The notes beneath the pieces were generated by a model. That model was not told the origin of the DNA. It did not search any database and saw only the letters and a program-made list of their open reading frames with translations. Positions 49,301 through 53,968 of a stretch of DNA of 64,000 nt are shown here, piece after piece; position 1 is the first letter of the stretch, and each line of letters opens with the position of its first letter. The translations under genes were made by a program, and so were the position numbers. Source of the DNA: Luscinia megarhynchos (taxonomy: Eukaryota > Chordata > Aves > Passeriformes > Turdidae); contig JAPFBE010000002.1 in assembly GCA_034336665.1 (NCBI GenBank), positions 78,746,905 to 78,810,904 on the forward strand, read 5' to 3'.

Positions 49301-49935
49301 AAATTGCCTTTTTTCTTCTTTTTTTAACCTGAAGTCCTCTTAAGTGGGAGGCTTCTGTTTCAACCCAGTCTGTCCCTTCAATGGTTCTGGTCATGTGTGC
49401 CCGCTTTCAAGGGAGCTGCTCTGGACACATCATTGTTGCTTTAGCTGACCTCCTCTTCAGCTTGTAAAAAACTCACACAACTCAGTCTTGTGTTGCCTTG
49501 TGTTGTAAAACACTTTTTGAATCCGTTTCCTTTTGAGTTGTTTCTCTCTGATAATTGCATTCTCTTCGTTTCCAGAATGCTTATGATATAGATGAACTGA
49601 AGAAACCTCTCCGTAAAAATCCCTGCTCCTCCTCACGAGCAGCTGCTCCACACTCCAGGACACAAACTTGCCCAAAAAGAGACTCAATCCCAAAACATGC
49701 ACATCAAAAGCAATCAATATCAGCTGCTACCAGCATCCCAGACTTCAAGGAATATGTTTCTCAAATCATACGGGATGCAGACAATGATCTAAAGAGTCTG
49801 CCAGCTGACACTATTCATTTTTACTGCTTGGAAGGGCAATGCTCTCTAGCAGGGAGCCTTAGCTCATTAGATTCCATCAGTGGGGATGAAGATCTAAATT
49901 ACGATTGCCTGCAAAGACTGGGGGTCAAAGTTTGA
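402..49935 (+). CDS. Large non-chordate-type classic cadherin (Hz-cadherin / Drosophila N-cadherin-like), 33 coding exons
   Basis: Single-pass adhesion receptor expected at neuronal plasma membranes. The joined exons give 2,849 residues once two single-base insertions are discounted. Order: signal peptide (about 1-26), about 17 EC repeats (about 30-1860), a membrane-proximal region (about 1865-2085), EGF (about 2090-2135), LamG (about 2140-2325), EGF (about 2345-2390), LamG (about 2390-2550), two EGF-like units (about 2570-2645), TM helix (about 2662-2688) and a tail of about 160 residues with p120- and beta-catenin-type motifs. EC repeats show DVNDNAP/DVNDHAP calcium motifs. Exons: 402-1398, 10514-10708, 10878-11103, 12385-12589, 12976-13087, 16143-16392, 17299-17441, 17789-17961, 18297-18465, 20044-20214, 24185-24357, 24458-24625, 25513-25763, 27004-27131, 28261-28447, 28558-28701, 30286-30569, 31500-33118, 35004-35097, 35816-36000, 36579-36811, 37651-37928, 39552-39766, 40048-40175, 40996-41123, 41301-41433, 41516-41696, 44391-44557, 45209-45473, 46329-46509, 47907-48160, 49064-49218, 49576-49935. 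The EC-EGF-LamG-TM-catenin order is diagnostic of insect N-cadherin and chicken Hz-cadherin; FAT and CELSR lack this tail. Orthology is inferred from memory of the family. Exons 13 and 18 are frameshifted as given. Confidence 0.93.
4256..4405. repeat. T/G-rich low-complexity tract
   Basis: About 150 bp composed almost only of T and G on the + strand (GGTTTT, TTTGTTT variants), with no fixed unit. Frames across it are compositional artefacts. Confidence 0.8.
7650..7760 (-). repeat. Old CR1-like fragment, antisense
   Basis: Carries a degraded version of the CR1 antisense stretch that reads, in better copies, like CTCCAGTGATGG ... CACCTCCCTGGGCAACC. Too decayed to bound exactly. Confidence 0.4.
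8030..8175 (+). repeat. CR1 LINE 3' fragment, sense
   Basis: Contains the typical CR1 3' end in order: GCCCAGGGAGGTT, a GTCTCC block, GATATTCAAAAGCC, then GAGCAGTTGGACAGCTGATCTCCAGA. The final CR1 octamer repeats are missing, so the 3' tip is lost or replaced by the next CR1. Confidence 0.75.
8232..9030 (+). repeat. CR1 LINE, sense, about 0.8 kb, with a nested CR1
   Basis: Reads through the CR1 3' region: GAGCATGAGCCCAGGTGG, ATCCTGGCCTG, GGACATTGAG, GAGCGTGTCCAGAG, TTCAGCCTGGAGAAAAGGAG, CCCAAGTAACAAG, TGGTGGAGTCACCATCCCTGG, and ends TTGGACTTGATGATCTTAGAG ... TTCTATGATTCTAT, the authentic CR1 3' terminus. About 155 bp near 8787-8943 is a second CR1 in the opposite direction. Short ORFs here are decayed repeat sequence. 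Confidence 0.9.
8787..8943 (-). repeat. Antisense CR1 3' end nested in the sense CR1
   Basis: Runs from TCATGGAATTGTAGGATT through GACCTTCAAAATTATCAAATC and ACCATGTTCACCATTAAGTC to a degraded GGGATAGTGAATCC, a CR1 3' end read backwards. The host CR1 stops at GGGACGTGGTTT just before it and resumes at GAAGTTGGCAGTACCAGGTT, giving the insertion order. Confidence 0.8.
10514..10708 (+). CDS. Cadherin exon 2 (EC3/EC4 region)
   Basis: Residues 333-397. Acceptor TTTTGCAG at 10513, donor GTAGGG at 10709; both ends phase 1. Contains CQVTLVAPEEELLSW and ARVDPDARKG. This junction is a divergent cadherin unit without a recognisable DxNDN linker. The coding part is GC-rich against AT-rich flanks. Confidence 0.88.
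10878..11103 (+). CDS. Cadherin exon 3 (EC4 end, EC5 start)
   Basis: Residues 397-473. EC4 strand motifs FRVDKDTG and VTVEASDESG; EC5 opens with SYSVFVPENTPAGER. The EC4/EC5 linker reads SILAGSRPPQF, lacking the calcium-binding DxNDN. Donor GTGAGT at 11104, phase 2. Only 169 bp separate it from exon 2. Confidence 0.92.
11104..12384 (+). other. Cadherin intron 3
   Basis: GTGAGT...TTCTTTGCAG, 1.3 kb. Unique-looking sequence with a short local repeat of TTTAAGGAGCAG (about 11658-11710). No exon or RNA gene recognised. Confidence 0.6.
12385..12589 (+). CDS. Cadherin exon 4 (EC5)
   Basis: Residues 473-541. Completes EC5 with FRVRQESGEL and LLLRAMEAES. Donor GTACCT at 12590, phase 0. The AG|A junction with exon 3 rebuilds the arginine of AGERVAVVEA. 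Confidence 0.92.
12976..13087 (+). CDS. Cadherin exon 5 (EC5/EC6 linker)
   Basis: Residues 542-579. Contains VHITDENDCSPEFQRSIY, a DxND-type linker, then the EC6 start DNVPETIPVGTSLLQ. Donor GTGGGG at 13088, phase 1. Confidence 0.9.
13088..16142 (+). other. Cadherin intron 5 (3.1 kb)
   Basis: AT-rich, with an ATATAC stretch near 13465-13495 and a 20-bp A run at 15998-16017. No coding exon, RNA gene or clear transposon seen. The A run has no recognisable retroposed body next to it. Confidence 0.6.
15998..16017. repeat. A(20) homopolymer
   Basis: Uninterrupted run of 20 A, about 125 bp before exon 6. Not part of the pyrimidine tract. Confidence 0.9.
16143..16392 (+). CDS. Cadherin exon 6 (EC6, start of EC7)
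   Basis: Residues 579-662. Begins LATDCDSGSNAEISYF and ends with the linker VANVNDEAPVFSQPV. Donor GTAAGG at 16393, phase 2. Confidence 0.94.
16393..17298 (+). other. Cadherin intron 6
   Basis: GTAAGG...CATCAG, 0.9 kb, strongly AT-rich. Nothing recognised. Confidence 0.6.
17299..17441 (+). CDS. Cadherin exon 7 (EC7)
   Basis: Residues 662-710. YRTFLSEDAGPGTLV followed by the DRD-like AEDPDGDG. Donor GTAAGG at 17442, phase 1. Confidence 0.92.
17789..17961 (+). CDS. Cadherin exon 8 (EC7 end)
   Basis: Residues 710-767. LNVTAIDDNASGG then the linker VNDINNNKPVFRE. Donor GTAAGA at 17962, phase 0. The 347-bp intron before it is AT-rich with nothing recognised. Confidence 0.93.
18297..18465 (+). 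CDS. Cadherin exon 9 (EC8)
   Basis: Residues 768-824. CAYYSDSTWVLENQPPGTHV then VEAYDADLGINGEVKYG, a typical EC N-terminal half. Donor GTCAGT at 18466, phase 1. Confidence 0.93.
18641..18690. repeat. (GATTA)10 microsatellite
   Basis: Ten units of GATTA with one T-to-C change (GATCA) in the seventh. It sits about 20 bp from the 3' end of the neighbouring antisense CR1. Confidence 0.95.
18709..19191 (-). repeat. CR1 LINE fragment, antisense
   Basis: Starts with ATAGAATGGTTTGGGTTGGAAG, then GGGCAGGGACACCTTCCA, CCTGGCCTTGAACACTTCCAG, CCCTTGTCCTATCACTAC and TTCTCCAGGCTGAA, the standard antisense reading of a CR1 3' region. Ends near GGGGCCCC. It is comparatively intact, so among the younger copies here. 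Confidence 0.92.
20044..20214 (+). CDS. Cadherin exon 10 (EC8 end, linker to EC9)
   Basis: Residues 824-881. TTRSFDREEQREHTLCVTA is the EC body, then ADLNDNDPTFENSRYQ. Donor GTGAGT at 20215, phase 1. Richer in GC than its neighbours. Confidence 0.93.
20215..24184 (+). other. Cadherin intron 10 (4.0 kb)
   Basis: Contains a solo LTR (20336-21068) with target-site duplication. The rest, about 21074-24184, is AT-rich with no recognisable exon or repeat. The acceptor is an AAG (TTTTCAAAG). Confidence 0.7.
20336..21068 (-). mobile_element. Solo LTR of an endogenous retrovirus / LTR retrotransposon
   Basis: 733 bp bounded by TGTC...GACA, a perfect short terminal inverted repeat of the TG...CA kind, and flanked by an exact 5-bp duplication ACCAG at 20331-20335 and 21069-21073. 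The interior (TGTCCTGGTTTGAAGGACAG near one end) resembles LTRs I know as common in songbirds. No gag, pol or env sequence is present. Minus orientation is tentative: on that strand a TAGATAAAAAC TATA-like box precedes an AGTAAA polyadenylation-like signal. Confidence 0.85.
24185..24357 (+). CDS. Cadherin exon 11 (EC9)
   Basis: Residues 881-938. With exon 10 gives YQYFLSEDTPVG, then AAHDSDQGVNAAVTYS and INPSTGWVYV. Donor GTAATG at 24358, phase 0. The 100-bp intron that follows is the shortest in the gene. Confidence 0.92.
24458..24625 (+). CDS. Cadherin exon 12 (EC9 end, EC10 start)
   Basis: Residues 939-994. ISRYIVATDGGNRS, then a linker without DxNDN (TVTSARSRPPRWEQGTYW), then TIPENTIRDTSIV. 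Donor GTATGT at 24626, phase 0. Confidence 0.92.
24626..25512 (+). other. Cadherin intron 12
   Basis: GTATGT...TTCTTCTTCAG, 0.9 kb, unique-looking; nothing recognised. Confidence 0.6.
25513..25763 (+). CDS. Cadherin exon 13 (EC10), frameshifted by an apparent extra C
   Basis: Residues 995-1078 after discounting one base. The first 11 codons read TIKATSPLGDP in phase with exon 12. From 25547 the conserved protein (RVTYNLEEGQVPETN, VAEPLDFETT, VRAQNVAMTP) continues one base out of phase, so the CCCC at 25543-25546 has one C too many for an open frame. As given, the frame ends at TAA 25558-25560. Donor GTAAGC at 25764 is in phase with exon 14 only in the downstream frame. Confidence 0.9.
25764..27003 (+). 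other. Cadherin intron 13
   Basis: 1.2 kb, AT-rich, nothing recognised. Open frames around 26624-27031 show no conserved motif and one simply runs into exon 14. Confidence 0.6.
27004..27131 (+). CDS. Cadherin exon 14 (EC10/EC11)
   Basis: Residues 1078-1120. DVNDNVPFFMSSNYEVSVP linker and EC11 start; ends AMDLDSGLHGE. The donor is GAG|GTTTGA (27132), weak at +3, but chosen because the phase-0 join gives GE|VHYLILKD. Confidence 0.88.
27132..28260 (+). other. Cadherin intron 14
   Basis: 1.1 kb with a poly-T stretch near 27871-27887. Nothing else recognised. Confidence 0.6.
28261..28447 (+). CDS. Cadherin exon 15 (EC11)
   Basis: Residues 1121-1183. VHYLILKDANEDYQFF, IEPETGIIST, ASFDREKRASYLIEV, a complete EC core. 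Donor GTAAAA at 28448, phase 1. Confidence 0.93.
28558..28701 (+). CDS. Cadherin exon 16 (EC11/EC12)
   Basis: Residues 1183-1231. DVNDNAPAFPRSVYEVSVDE, a canonical calcium linker, then TATANDQDE. Donor GTGAGT at 28702, phase 1. Confidence 0.94.
28702..30285 (+). other. Cadherin intron 16
   Basis: 1.6 kb; a short (CA)n run at about 30162-30177 is the only repeat noted. Open frames near 29215-29576 have no recognisable motif. Confidence 0.6.
30286..30569 (+). CDS. Cadherin exon 17 (EC12 end, EC13 start)
   Basis: Residues 1231-1325. PESGTVFIAQPLDYEQEQHY, then VVNKNDEAPVFTQNEYQGSV. Donor GTAAAG at 30570, phase 0. Confidence 0.94.
30570..31499 (+). other. Cadherin intron 17
   Basis: 0.9 kb, no repeat or exon recognised. 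Open frames at 30919-31348 lack cadherin-like or other known motifs. Confidence 0.6.
31500..33118 (+). CDS. Cadherin exon 18 (EC13-EC17), 1.6 kb, frameshifted by an apparent extra base
   Basis: Residues 1326-1865 after discounting one base. Carries linkers DVNDNAP, DVNDHAPVF, DANDHAPVF, DVNDNGPEF and DQNDHPHS. The frame of exon 17 runs to NDNAP, then must move by one base to reach SDGCFTGRIPEDSPADT; the extra base lies in CCCC (31746-31749) or TTTT (31750-31753). Read as given, translation stops at TGA 31809-31811. It is six to ten times longer than the other EC exons and has no internal intron. Donor GTAAAT at 33119, phase 1. Confidence 0.92.
33119..35003 (+). other. Cadherin intron 18
   Basis: 1.9 kb, AT-rich; nothing recognised. 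Confidence 0.6.
35004..35097 (+). CDS. Cadherin exon 19 (start of membrane-proximal region)
   Basis: Residues 1865-1896. ILPTTVLGQVSAPDADDWD; no DxNDN motif from here on. In insect N-cadherin this position begins the non-chordate classic cadherin domain. Donor GTACTT at 35098, phase 2. Confidence 0.87.
35816..36000 (+). CDS. Cadherin exon 20 (membrane-proximal region)
   Basis: Residues 1896-1958. YFILNDNSGLLTIKEGTPPG, YNIRVRVIDGVWPDV, a cadherin-like fold that lacks calcium motifs. Donor GTAAGC at 36001, phase 1. Confidence 0.9.
36001..36578 (+). other. Cadherin intron 20
   Basis: Contains several A-rich runs (36339-36394). Nothing else recognised. Introns 19 (35098-35815) and 21 (36812-37650) are likewise unremarkable. 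Confidence 0.6.
36579..36811 (+). CDS. Cadherin exon 21 (membrane-proximal region)
   Basis: Residues 1958-2035. ITPEEFISQSPEKQSKYYQ, then LSVQLENVHIFSVL and VDVWFAVYGPPYY, the conserved block seen between the last EC and the first EGF in insect N-cadherin. Donor GTAAGT at 36812, phase 0. Confidence 0.9.
37651..37928 (+). CDS. Cadherin exon 22 (Cys-rich region and first EGF start)
   Basis: Residues 2036-2128. DECVTADCTHSSGC, then CSSYQTNPCLNGGTCVDTV. Donor GTTGGT (37929) is chosen over GTAAAG at 37933 because AG|A restores GYRCKCAANFHGPDC across the intron. Confidence 0.9.
37929..39551 (+). other. Cadherin intron 22
   Basis: 1.6 kb; an old CR1 3' end lies near 39040-39203. The open frames at 37929-38947 are intronic read-through or motif-free. 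Confidence 0.6.
39040..39203 (+). repeat. Old CR1 3' fragment, sense
   Basis: Degraded CR1 tail: TCTCCCCAGGGAGATGGTGG, then TTGGACCAAATTATACTTGA, CCCTTTCAACTTGG and TATGATTATATGATTCC, the terminal CR1 octamer motif. Confidence 0.65.
39552..39766 (+). CDS. Cadherin exon 23 (EGF1 end, LamG1 start)
   Basis: Residues 2128-2200. CKCAANFHGPDCQQTKHSF closes the EGF module; ISLEFVTEVVDGLLLYHGP opens LamG1. Donor GTTAGC at 39767, phase 1. Confidence 0.93.
40048..40175 (+). CDS. Cadherin exon 24 (LamG1), with a GC donor
   Basis: Residues 2200-2242. SLTVSHSSGELFLQL, VADRRWHNIKIINDGK. The downstream splice site is AAG|GCAAGT (40176), a GC-AG intron: K joins EVKLILDNC in exon 25 in phase 0 and no GT nearby does. 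Confidence 0.9.
40266..40291. repeat. (ATCA)n microsatellite in intron 24
   Basis: About six to seven perfect ATCA/TCAA tetranucleotide units. The rest of intron 24 (40176-40995) is unremarkable. Confidence 0.95.
40996..41123 (+). CDS. Cadherin exon 25 (LamG1)
   Basis: Residues 2243-2285. EVKLILDNCMNLSV is a LamG signature. Donor GTAAAA at 41124, phase 2, followed by an A-rich intron start. Confidence 0.92.
41301..41433 (+). CDS. Cadherin exon 26 (LamG1 end)
   Basis: Residues 2285-2329. PLQLGGVKKTLPY, then HFRGFVGCIRNVIVDSK, the classic LamG C-terminal FxGCIRN motif. Donor GTAGGG at 41434, phase 0. Confidence 0.94.
41516..41696 (+). CDS. Cadherin exon 27 (EGF2)
   Basis: Residues 2330-2390. 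CVLMDEMCQSGGVASCGTH, GKCVGGWDSFHCDCSPGYAG. Donor GTACTG at 41697, phase 1. Confidence 0.93.
41697..44390 (+). other. Cadherin intron 27 (2.7 kb)
   Basis: A short direct repeat of ATACACTTGAAG at about 42389-42417 is the only local structure noted. No exon, RNA gene or clear transposon recognised. Confidence 0.6.
44391..44557 (+). CDS. Cadherin exon 28 (LamG2 start)
   Basis: Residues 2390-2445. LPEWAFGRDSWIHFEPRS, IQLMVRTRLSHSTLL. Donor GTGAGC at 44558, phase 0. Higher GC than its flanks. Intron 28 (44558-45208) has nothing recognised. Confidence 0.92.
45209..45473 (+). CDS. Cadherin exon 29 (LamG2)
   Basis: Residues 2446-2534. VVEGFFSVNFSLGDKNH, NNGQWVLLTMERYNNEFTLR, FEMDWASIVLGN. Donor GTAAGT at 45474, phase 1. 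Confidence 0.93.
45697..45805 (-). repeat. CR1 3' fragment, antisense (intron 29)
   Basis: GAATCATAGAATGGGTTGGA, TCTTAAAGATCATCTCATTA, GGGGCAGGGACACTTCCACT: the CR1 3' end read backwards, about 110 bp. Confidence 0.9.
46329..46509 (+). CDS. Cadherin exon 30 (LamG2 end, EGF3 start)
   Basis: Residues 2534-2594. GCMRDVQLDGHPLLVEG closes LamG2; CSSQPCYSPFLCVDLW starts a short EGF-like unit. Donor GTACAT at 46510, phase 2. Confidence 0.92.
46830..46965. repeat. TA/TG-rich simple sequence in intron 30
   Basis: Mixed (TA)n, (GT)n and TATATG runs. The remainder of intron 30 (46510-47906) is AT-rich with nothing recognised. Confidence 0.75.
47907..48160 (+). CDS. Cadherin exon 31 (EGF4 and first part of TM helix)
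   Basis: Residues 2594-2679. CTSSPCGHWTCRNGGTCV, CQCPEGYKGRWCE is a complete EGF; SGSILAISMCLLVFL begins the transmembrane helix. Donor GTAGGA at 48161, phase 1, splits the helix. Confidence 0.94.
48161..49063 (+). other. Cadherin intron 31
   Basis: 0.9 kb, AT-rich; nothing recognised. Confidence 0.6.
49064..49218 (+). CDS. Cadherin exon 32 (TM end and p120-catenin-binding segment)
   Basis: Residues 2679-2730. ALLVSYTVW completes the helix; VFNYNEEGGGERDQ matches the juxtamembrane core (classic form YDEEGGGEED) that binds p120/delta-catenin. Donor GTATGA at 49219, phase 0. Intron 32 (49219-49575) holds nothing recognised. Confidence 0.94.
49576..49935 (+). CDS. Cadherin exon 33 (catenin-binding tail, stop codon)
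   Basis: Residues 2731-2849 and TGA 49933-49935. NAYDIDELKKPL continues the p120 core; the end carries AGSLSSLDSISGDEDLNYD, the beta-catenin-binding serine/acidic motif of classic cadherins, then CLQRLGVKV. The middle is lysine-, histidine- and serine-rich and poorly conserved. Confidence 0.95.
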   Translation, partial: NAYDIDELKKPLRKNPCSSSRAAAPHSRTQTCPKRDSIPKHAHQKQSISAATSIPDFKEYVSQIIRDADNDLKSLPADTIHFYCLEGQCSLAGSLSSLDSISGDEDLNYDCLQRLGVKV

Positions 49936-51374
49936 GAAGCTTAAAGAACTCTATGTGGTCTCAGATGAAAATCTGTAACCAGAGTTAAAGGAACTTGACA
50001 CATTGTCATGACATATGGACACTACTTTTAAAAATGCCCTTTTTTATATATAAGTTACATCAAGTAACTTACATGATCCAAGTTTTTAGTTACAATAGCA
50101 TGATAGACTCACTTTTCCCAGGAGTGATAATCTGAACGATCTTTTTATATGCCTGTACAAAGTTATTTCATTATATAAGTGCAAAGACTTTTAAAGCATG
50201 AATTTTCTTGAAAACTTTGGAATGTAGGATATCTGTAGAATAGTATTATAATATCCTTTTTTATTTGTGTAGACCACAGTTTCTTACTAGAATTATCCTG
50301 GATGCCAGAACTTGAATTATTTTCTCCCTAGTATTAATATGAAACCTGCCATGTGGGTAACAATGCATAGAGCATTCCTTTTTTTAAATTGAATTAATTT
50401 TAGACTGTGAAATAATTATTACCAATGTTAAATACAAAACATTTACAATTTCTGGTTTCTTGTCAGCTTTTGTTGTATCCTCCTAAACTCTGCTCTTCCA
50501 TGACATGACACAAACCACCTCACTCACAGGCTGCCCCACTCTGTGGGACTTTTTCTGTCTGACCATTTTTCTAATTATCAGTACTAAGGCGAAAAAGAGT
50601 AGCAAGATCCCATCTGTGAACATGAATTTGTGACAATTTTAAGGGCAGTTGTGGGACCTGGAAAAAGTTTCTGTTCAGTAAACTTTTGTGTCCAACTGTG
50701 CTTTTCACATGGAACCCTTCTTCAAAGAGTGCAGCTGGGAAACAGAAGAGCTGATAGCAGGTGTGAAGACAAGCTAGAAGGGCATCCAGGCAAAAGTTGG
50801 AACTGAATTCTTTCAACCAAGACAGTCATTGTAAAAATTGGAATCCTCAAAACAGAAAGCATGGGAAACCTAGCCTCTACTCCTTTGCCTCTTCCTGCTC
50901 TCCAAAAAATGACTGGTTTTAGTATGGAAAAAAGGGAATCAGAAGCTTCTGAAATCTGACATTAACTTGAACACTCACCTCTGTGACCATGGGTAGATCA
51001 CCTTGTTCTTTCCCTTTTCTCTTAACCTCTCTGAAGTGGGCAGCTCCCAATGCAAGAGGTGATGTGTGAATGTTAATAGGTGCTTACAGAGTGCTTGTAA
51101 GCTCTGAAGCACCAAGGGTTTTTTAACTGGTTTCATCTCAGTGGGATTTTTAATTACCGTGATACTCAACATTTGTTTTTTATTAAAGTGTTGACGCTTG
51201 ATTTGATTTTACCATTAATGTTTTAAAATTAGATCTTTCATCACATTTCATCATTTTATTTGGCATAAAGAATGCAAATGTAAATTAGTTTTGTACCTAG
51301 AAGGAAGATTTTAATACTATTGGAACAAATAGTTTACACCAAAAATTGATTGAACAAAAGTACCATGGGAACTG

Positions 51375-51540
51375 AATAAAAAGATTTCCATTTATTTCAT
51401 ATAATTATTTGTATTAATGATGCTAAATTAGTAATATTTATTAGAAAAATTTGGAGAACGAGTGACCATGAACCACTCCTTCATGCCAAAACCTCACATG
51501 GCTGGGCACTGATTGTTCTTACAAAGAGATAAAAAATAAA
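51375..51540 (+). terminator. Candidate polyadenylation signals of the cadherin gene
   Basis: AATAAA at 51375-51380 and 51535-51540, with an ATTAAA at 51182-51187, are the first strong signals after the stop codon. They would give a 3'UTR of about 1.25-1.6 kb. No transcript evidence is available to choose. Confidence 0.35.
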
Positions 51541-52204
51541 TACAGTGGATATATTAATATACAGCCACATCTTGCTTTAATGTAAATTTTTCCTCCTTTC
51601 TAAAAATATATGTATAGTGTGGTAAGAAACTAGAACATTTCTTACACCAAGAGATATTACATATGTTGTTGCTGAAAATGAAAATTGCTGGGCCACAGAA
51701 CTTCAATAAGGTGACTCTTCCAAGTGTTGAATTCTTACATCATTTTCATGAAGTGAATATACATTTTTATTGCTTTTTATTAAGTCACCTTTTCTGAACT
51801 TGGAATCAAGTAAAGTTTAGCATAATTTTGGTAAACTGTCTCTTCCAAAAGAGACTAATTTGAATGATATGCTACAAATCATACTAACAGACTCCTTGAG
51901 GGTTATTTCGTAATTCATATTCTGAAACTGAACATTTACATATGAATGCATGAAACAATAACTCAGGAAAGCTGAAGCAGTAATTAATTTTTTCCCTCAA
52001 ATAACTGAACACACAAAGTAATGTGTTGTATCATCCACAGTAATATGCACGACAGAAGAGAAATTGCATTGAACTCAGGACATGTAATGGACTTCTGTTC
52101 TCATGACAGATGAGAAAGAAGAACTTTCCTCTATCTCCTTGGGTCACTTATAGAAAAATGCAGAATGCTTATAGCTGACAGCTGCATGTGACAGCCCCAA
52201 GAGC

Positions 52205-52325
52205 CACACCATTTGCCTGAACATGGTCCAAACACTTCTTGAACTGTCAGGCTTGGTGCTGCAACCACTTCCCTGGTAGCCTGTTCCACTGCCCAACCAC
52301 CCTCTGGATGAAAAACTTTTCTAGT
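52205..52325 (-). repeat. CR1 fragment, antisense
   Basis: AACACTTCTTGAACTGTCAG, CAACCACTTCCCTGGTAGCC, TGTTCCACTGCCCAACCACC: the middle of a CR1 3' region read backwards; both ends are lost. Confidence 0.8.
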
Positions 52326-52847
52326 ACTGTAATATTGTACATTATCATAAATCTACATTGCAAACCTCCTATGCAGCCCTTGTGAGCTATTCTCTTGGTA
52401 AAATATTAGAGAAACTCAGCCAAATTACTGAAATAGATAAAAGCTTCTGCTAGTCATCCTGCGTTTCCCGAGGACATATATATATTCTAAGAACAGAGAT
52501 ACCTGAAAAGCTTCAGAACCAGATCCTGGCTAGTTGCAGTTGAGAGAAAAGGCACAGTTGGACACAGACTGTGCAAATACTGATACCTTAATAACTTTGG
52601 AAGTTGTTACTGCTGGAAGAGTAGCTCTTCTGCCACTTCATTCATAAGATGGACGTGGAGCTGTTGGAGCAAGTCCAGAGGAGGGCCATGACATTGATAA
52701 GAGGACAGGAGCATCCCCACTATGAAGAGGCTGAGAAAGCTGGAGCTGTTCAGCCTGGAGAGAAGGTCATGTGGAAACCTCATAGCAGCCTTTCAGTATC
52801 TAAAGCAAGCCTACAGGAAAGCTGGAAATGGATTCTTTGTCAGGAAC

Positions 52848-53371
52848 TGTAGCGAGAGTGATGCCTTGGGTTTTAGCTTTTATATTTTTCAGAATCTCTG
52901 CTGCTTAGTGTGTAACTCTGAAACTTCATGTTGGGTGTTGGTAAGTTCTCTTCACAGGGTAGTTGGACAAAACAATTCCTTTCTAGCTAGAGAATCAAGG
53001 GCAACTAGTACCCAAAAAACACAAACAACGGCAAGGGAAAGGGGGCAAGCCAGGGGGCTAATACTTCATAGCCTGAGGCTGTGGTTGGATAATTGACCCC
53101 AATATGTAGATGAACCTAAACTTATAGAAGTGTAAAGATTGGTGACTGGGATCCATCTTGGATTTGATTTGGGTGTATCCCTGGCCAGGCTCTTGCACTG
53201 CCCAAATTGTATCCCTTCAATAAACACCTATTTTATCCCTTTTGCTCTGTCTAGTCTCTGTTCCAGGTCAGCCTTTCCGGGCGTCAGTTCTGGCACCCCA
53301 GAAGGGCCCTCAAGGCACCTTGAAAACCCCTGGACTGGAGGAACACCATCTCCTGACACACCCTCAACCCT
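52848..53371 (+). mobile_element. LTR element fragment inserted in CR1 (LTR about 52848-53286 plus a leader stub)
   Basis: Starts TGTAGCGAGAGTGATGCC. AATAAA at 53219-53224 is followed by a U5-like stretch ending GGGCGTCA (53286). A TGGCACCCCAGAAGGGCC just after (53291) resembles a tRNA primer-binding site, suggesting a scrap of internal leader to about 53371. No coding region remains. No clean target duplication was found, so the ends are approximate. Confidence 0.62.
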
Positions 53372-53443
53372 GGCACAGGAGGAGTGGGTACAAATGGAAA
53401 GAGGGGAGATTTATGTTAAATATTAGGAAAAAATTCTTAACTG

Positions 53444-53968
53444 TGTACATAAAAGCCATGCTATGAAAAGCCAATGTCCATAAAGGAGGCAGAGGAATTT
53501 TATTCTAATAAAGGAAGAGAGTCCACTAGGCCAATCCCCCATGGGGTCTCTATTGAGGTTTTGGAGGATGCAACCTCCTTTTATCCTAAACTCCCAACCA
53601 CATGTTGCCCTCTCCATTTCCCCACTGGCTGAGATACTGGGAAGGTACAGACTTCCCAAACCACCTACCACATATTCCCCCATAAAAACAAGTAACATCA
53701 TTTTCCCCTAAAGTTTGAAAGTTCAGACTGTCTGGCTTCTGTGGATCCACCAAAAGTTCAGACCATTTGGGCTCTACAACAGACTTTGCACAGACCCATT
53801 TCTCCTAATACCCTGAAGTTTAGGAATTGAAAATGCCTGGTCAAAACGCCTCTGGGTTCTGTCACAAACCTGCGCGGCTTGAGATCCATTTCAAAGACAG
53901 TAACACCCATTTCTCCTAAATCTCCTCATGGAATCACTTGTAAGACATTAGCACCCATCTTTCCGTCA
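53444..53968 (-). mobile_element. Second LTR inserted in the same CR1, opposite orientation
   Basis: On the minus strand a GGATAAAAGG TATA-like box (plus CCTTTTATCC, about 53578-53587) precedes AATAAA (plus TTTATT, 53499-53504). The element lies between two consecutive CR1 blocks and can be bounded TG...CA (TGTACATAAA to TTCCGTCA). It is AT-rich and codes for nothing. No target duplication was seen. Confidence 0.55.
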
